A stretch of DNA of 7,017 nt from CAZTLE01 sp964614415 (GTDB lineage Bacteria; Bacteroidota; Bacteroidia; Flavobacteriales; Flavobacteriaceae): NCBI GenBank assembly GCA_964614415.1, contig CAZTLE010000202.1, positions 1 through 7,017 on the forward strand. The letters are read 5' to 3'. The notes beneath the pieces were generated by a model that was not told where the DNA came from, did no database searches, and saw only the letters and a list, made by a program, of their open reading frames with translations. Numbering within the stretch: the first letter of the stretch is position 1; each line of letters begins with the position of its first letter. Made by a program: the position numbers and the translations under genes. Positions 4,767-7,017 of this stretch are shown in pieces.

Positions 4767-5185
4767 TTCAGCTCATTTAGTTTGGACTTTACATAAGACA
4801 CAAAGGTGCTTGGATCCTGATTTCGGTAGGTAAGTTCAAGGGCAGTGTCTGTTTCGATATGAACCAGAATTAGCGTCGGGAAAATTCCCTGAAAGTTATA
4901 TTTCTCAGCAACTGAGACATTGTATTGTTTGGTATTCTCATCTAACTGCTTGCGTTGAGGAAAGTCGATGCGTTCAACTTCAATAGCATAGCTTGCCATA
5001 AAATCTTCGAAGATGGTTTCAGATAAAACCTTCTTTTCAAAACGTATGCAATTCATGCACCAGTCGGATCCTTCAAAGAAAATGAGTTTGTATTGGGCGT
5101 TGTTGTCTTCAGCGGAAACAAAGGAGAGGCAAAGAGAGGTACAAAGTACCAGGACAACAACTTTCGTAATCCTAATGAAATTCAT
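4763..5185 (-). CDS. Exported thioredoxin-like protein with WCMNC active site
   Basis: This 140-residue protein has a signal peptide (MNFIRITK, a hydrophobic run to about 23, cleavage after VSA25). The mature part is a minimal thioredoxin fold. The first strand YKLIFFEGSDW leads into C43-M-N-C46 at the start of helix 1 (IRFEKKVLS), and the cis-proline loop is GIFPT with P103. It therefore probably acts as a periplasmic thiol-disulfide oxidoreductase. Lacking a transmembrane helix, it would need an external electron donor. It is the first gene of the Trx-ApbE-DUF4266-DUF3570 cassette, 62 nt after the lycopene cyclase gene, and overlaps apbE by 4 nt. A natural substrate is the Cys-Gly-Cys tail of the DUF4266 lipoprotein; this is inferred from the operon only. 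The ATG at 5185 is the only start that gives a complete signal peptide. Confidence 0.9.
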   Translation of the reverse strand: MNFIRITKVVVLVLCTSLCLSFVSAEDNNAQYKLIFFEGSDWCMNCIRFEKKVLSETIFEDFMASYAIEVERIDFPQRKQLDENTKQYNVSVAEKYNFQGIFPTLILVHIETDTALELTYRNQDPSTFVSYVKSKLNELK

Positions 5186-5247
5186 AGGCTAAATGTATCA
5201 AATAATTCTTAGGAAACCGAGTAGGAGTATGGAAGATGCTAAAAATG

Positions 5248-5943
5248 TTAGCCGGTCTTCGCCTGCCGCTCTTCAAAAATTTCGGTAAACACCAACACCG
5301 TTAGCAGCATTCCGAGGTTGTAGATGATGTCTTCGGCTGGAATGGTGCCCAGACGAAGTCCGAGATTCTCCGCATTGTTATACCAAACCACCTGATCTTC
5401 GATCCACGAACCGGTAAGGACCCCATTAACCAGGAAAAACGGGATGAGTATTATAACATAGGTTGGAAAGAACTTTTGAAACAGAGACCTGCGCGTGTTA
5501 AAAACCCAGCCCATAAGCAGAATCGCATAGGCGAAATTAACAAGGGTATACCATCGATCATAGCGATACCAAAGGACAACAATAAGCAGCACAAGGAGCA
5601 GCACATAAATGACTTCTGTCGTGCGCTTAGAGAACGCGATCTTCGGTGCTAACTCCAGGACTGCATAGTGGGTGAAAATACAGGCATAGGGGATGCAGAT
5701 GAAAAACAACCATTCCTCAAGCGGTAATCCGAAGAGAGATATTCCAGTGATGTAATTTTCGTTAAAACCCCAAAAACCGTTTTGGGTGAACACTATGTCC
5801 CATGGAATGAAGACGGCCATCATAATAAGAATGGCCGGAAAAAGAGAGCGCCATTTTTTGTAAAACCTGAGACGTGGATGAAAGCTGAATAGAAAGGGTA
5901 TGATGAATGACCCCAGATTCAACCACAGATACAGGTATTTCAT
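5248..5943 (-). CDS. crtYcd: Lycopene cyclase, fused CrtYc-CrtYd (heterodimer-type) family
   Basis: This 231-residue integral membrane protein belongs to the heterodimer-type lycopene cyclases, in which CrtYc and CrtYd modules (separate in many actinobacteria) are joined in one chain, as is usual in Bacteroidota, haloarchaea and the fungal bifunctional enzymes. About seven hydrophobic segments are visible. Family motifs are FIPWD (45-49) and PLEEW (74-78) in the first repeat and IPAED (201-205) in the second; the acidic residues are thought to act in acid-base cyclisation. It would convert lycopene to beta-carotene in the inner membrane. It starts 4 nt after the crtZ stop codon and is the last gene of the visible carotenoid operon. 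Only 62 nt separate it from the thioredoxin gene, with no clear terminator, so some read-through is possible. Confidence 0.9.
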   Translation of the reverse strand: MKYLYLWLNLGSFIIPFLFSFHPRLRFYKKWRSLFPAILIMMAVFIPWDIVFTQNGFWGFNENYITGISLFGLPLEEWLFFICIPYACIFTHYAVLELAPKIAFSKRTTEVIYVLLLVLLIVVLWYRYDRWYTLVNFAYAILLMGWVFNTRRSLFQKFFPTYVIILIPFFLVNGVLTGSWIEDQVVWYNNAENLGLRLGTIPAEDIIYNLGMLLTVLVFTEIFEERQAKTG

Positions 5944-5947
5944 AGAG

Positions 5948-6397
5948 CTATTTTTTGAAGTACTTCAGCGGAGGGAACAACATACCGAAACATTGTCCGT
6001 CTTCTTTGGAGAGGCTTTTGTGATGAATTTTATGTGCTCTCCGGATGCCGCGGGCATACCAATTGTTGGCGTTCCGAAACATCTTGAATCGTTGATGGAT
6101 AAAAATATCGTGTACCATAAAGTAAGCCACTCCGTACGCAAATATGCCAAGGCCAATAGGTAGTCCGGCCCAGAAACCATAGTACTGCCACCCTATAAAA
6201 CACGCAATGCTTACCACGGCATAGAAGACAAAGAACAAGTCATTGCGTTCCCACCAGCTTCCATGATCCTTTTTGTGGTGATCCTTGTGTAAGCTCCATA
6301 AAAAACCATGCATAATGTATTTATGGGTGAACCACGCCATGAATTCCATAATGCAGAATACAGAAAGAAATATTGTGATCCAAAGCAGGGCTTTCAT
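5948..6397 (-). CDS. crtZ: Beta-carotene hydroxylase (fatty-acid hydroxylase superfamily)
   Basis: This 149-residue membrane protein has the histidine clusters of the CrtZ di-iron hydroxylases: H25xxxxH30, H37xxH40H41, H96xxxxH101 and H122xxH125H126. These coordinate the two irons that insert oxygen at C3 and C3' of the beta-ionone rings, giving beta-cryptoxanthin and then zeaxanthin. Hydrophobic segments lie at about 4-22, 54-70 and 74-95. The length is normal for the bacterial family. The ATG follows the crtB stop codon with no gap (TAAATG), implying translational coupling, and the lycopene cyclase gene begins 4 nt downstream. The combination with crtB and a lycopene cyclase points to zeaxanthin as the main pigment. 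No ketolase is seen in the window. Confidence 0.94.
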   Translation of the reverse strand: MKALLWITIFLSVFCIMEFMAWFTHKYIMHGFLWSLHKDHHKKDHGSWWERNDLFFVFYAVVSIACFIGWQYYGFWAGLPIGLGIFAYGVAYFMVHDIFIHQRFKMFRNANNWYARGIRRAHKIHHKSLSKEDGQCFGMLFPPLKYFKK

Positions 6398-7017
6398 TTA
6401 TCGAACAAGTTTAAGTTGGTATTTTACATAGCTTCGGGTGAGCAATCCGAATTTCTGATAATTCGGAACTCTAATTCGGGTATTCCGGATGTCCATAGCC
6501 GGAGTACGCCGTAATTTTTTCAAGAGACAACGATAGTATCGATAGGCCATAAAAACACCGAATTTTGCTTCGGCAGGTAGCTGGAGAATACCCCGGTATC
6601 CTTTTTTGAAATCTTCTTCGATCTCAGCAATGATCTCTTGTTTGGAAGCTTCATCTAATGCTTCCAGATTTGTGTTCGGAAAATAGGTTCGGTTCAATCC
6701 TTCGTAATCGGCTTTGAGGTCCCGCAGGAAATTGACCTTTTGAAACGCCGAACCGAGATGCATGGCCGAATCTTTCAGCGCTTCAAACTTCTCCTGATCT
6801 CCGCGTACGAATACCTTCAGACACATAAGTCCCACAACATCCGCCGATCCATAGATATATTCTTTGTATTCGTCGGTTGTTTGGTACACCTTCTTCGACA
6901 GATCCATTTTCATACTCTTCATGAAGGCGTCGATATGGGCCCTGTCTATGTTGTATTTCGATACCGTATGCTGAAACGAATTCAGGATAGGATTCACACT
7001 AATACCCTCGCTCAGGG
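6398..7017 (-). CDS. crtB: Phytoene synthase, 5' part cut by the window edge
   Basis: About 205 C-terminal residues are visible of an enzyme usually near 280 residues long. The frame stays open to the window edge (codons for L-S-E-G-I-S precede a GTG at 6997), so the start and the first Asp-rich motif are missing. Visible signatures are EYIYGSADVVGLMCLKVF and the second Asp-rich motif NFLRDLKAD (D93xxxD97 counted from the Val codon at 6997), followed by the RTYFP element and the conserved end with YRYYRCLLKKL and RIRVPNYQK. The enzyme condenses two geranylgeranyl diphosphates head to head into 15-cis-phytoene, the first committed carotenoid step. Squalene synthase and dehydrosqualene synthase (CrtM) are related, but the crtZ and lycopene cyclase partners favour CrtB. 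A crtI desaturase gene would be expected just upstream, outside the window. Confidence 0.93.
   Translation of the reverse strand, partial: LSEGISVNPILNSFQHTVSKYNIDRAHIDAFMKSMKMDLSKKVYQTTDEYKEYIYGSADVVGLMCLKVFVRGDQEKFEALKDSAMHLGSAFQKVNFLRDLKADYEGLNRTYFPNTNLEALDEASKQEIIAEIEEDFKKGYRGILQLPAEAKFGVFMAYRYYRCLLKKLRRTPAMDIRNTRIRVPNYQKFGLLTRSYVKYQLKLVR

Noticed and set aside
5186..5247. Promoter or terminator between the lycopene cyclase and thioredoxin genes
   Set aside because: ATTATTTG (5206-5199, minus strand) resembles a -7 element only loosely and has no TTG at the right distance. No stem followed by a U-tract is present. A boundary between the operons is plausible but not shown.
6995..6997. GTG as the start of phytoene synthase
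   Set aside because: The frame is open through the window edge with family-like residues (LSEGIS) before it, and the enzyme would lack its first Asp-rich motif. The gene is cut by the window, not short.

Overview
The window looks like part of a Bacteroidota chromosome, most likely a pigmented member of the Flavobacteriaceae. The reasons are the compact carotenoid cluster with a fused CrtYcd-type lycopene cyclase, the Trx/ApbE/DUF4266/DUF3570 cassette, signal peptides ending in a ..AQ-like junction, A-rich leaders without Shine-Dalgarno sequences, and one TTG-N20-TATTCTTTG promoter-like element. All recognisable genes lie on the minus strand, so transcription runs from high to low coordinates. 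I see no tRNA, rRNA, transposase or CRISPR array.

Right end (7017-5248): the 3' part of phytoene synthase crtB, a complete crtZ hydroxylase and a complete CrtYcd-type lycopene cyclase are packed with 0 and 4 nt spacing. With a desaturase (CrtI, not in the window) they would take geranylgeranyl diphosphate through phytoene, lycopene and beta-carotene to zeaxanthin.

Middle (5185-1789): a five-gene set consists of an exported thioredoxin-like protein, an ApbE-type FAD:protein FMN transferase, a small DUF4266 lipoprotein ending in a Gly-rich CGCN tail, a DUF3570 outer-membrane barrel and an unrecognised exported protein. The first three overlap or nearly overlap. A 223-bp spacer built of short tandem repeats separates DUF4266 from DUF3570. 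The cassette points to an envelope redox or flavin-transfer system whose function is, to my knowledge, not established. It is the main candidate for an undescribed system here.

Left part (1671-42): a protein with two TIR-like domains, encoded in distinctly AT-rich DNA (sampled lines 30-33 % GC against 52-55 % in neighbours), is followed after 13 nt by a cyclase-family (kynurenine formamidase-like) metal hydrolase. The TIR gene has its own putative promoter and a leader hairpin, and looks like a horizontally acquired defence or signalling gene. A degenerate 7-bp repeat array runs over the 3' end of the hydrolase gene. Seven-bp periodic arrays occur at three places in the window.
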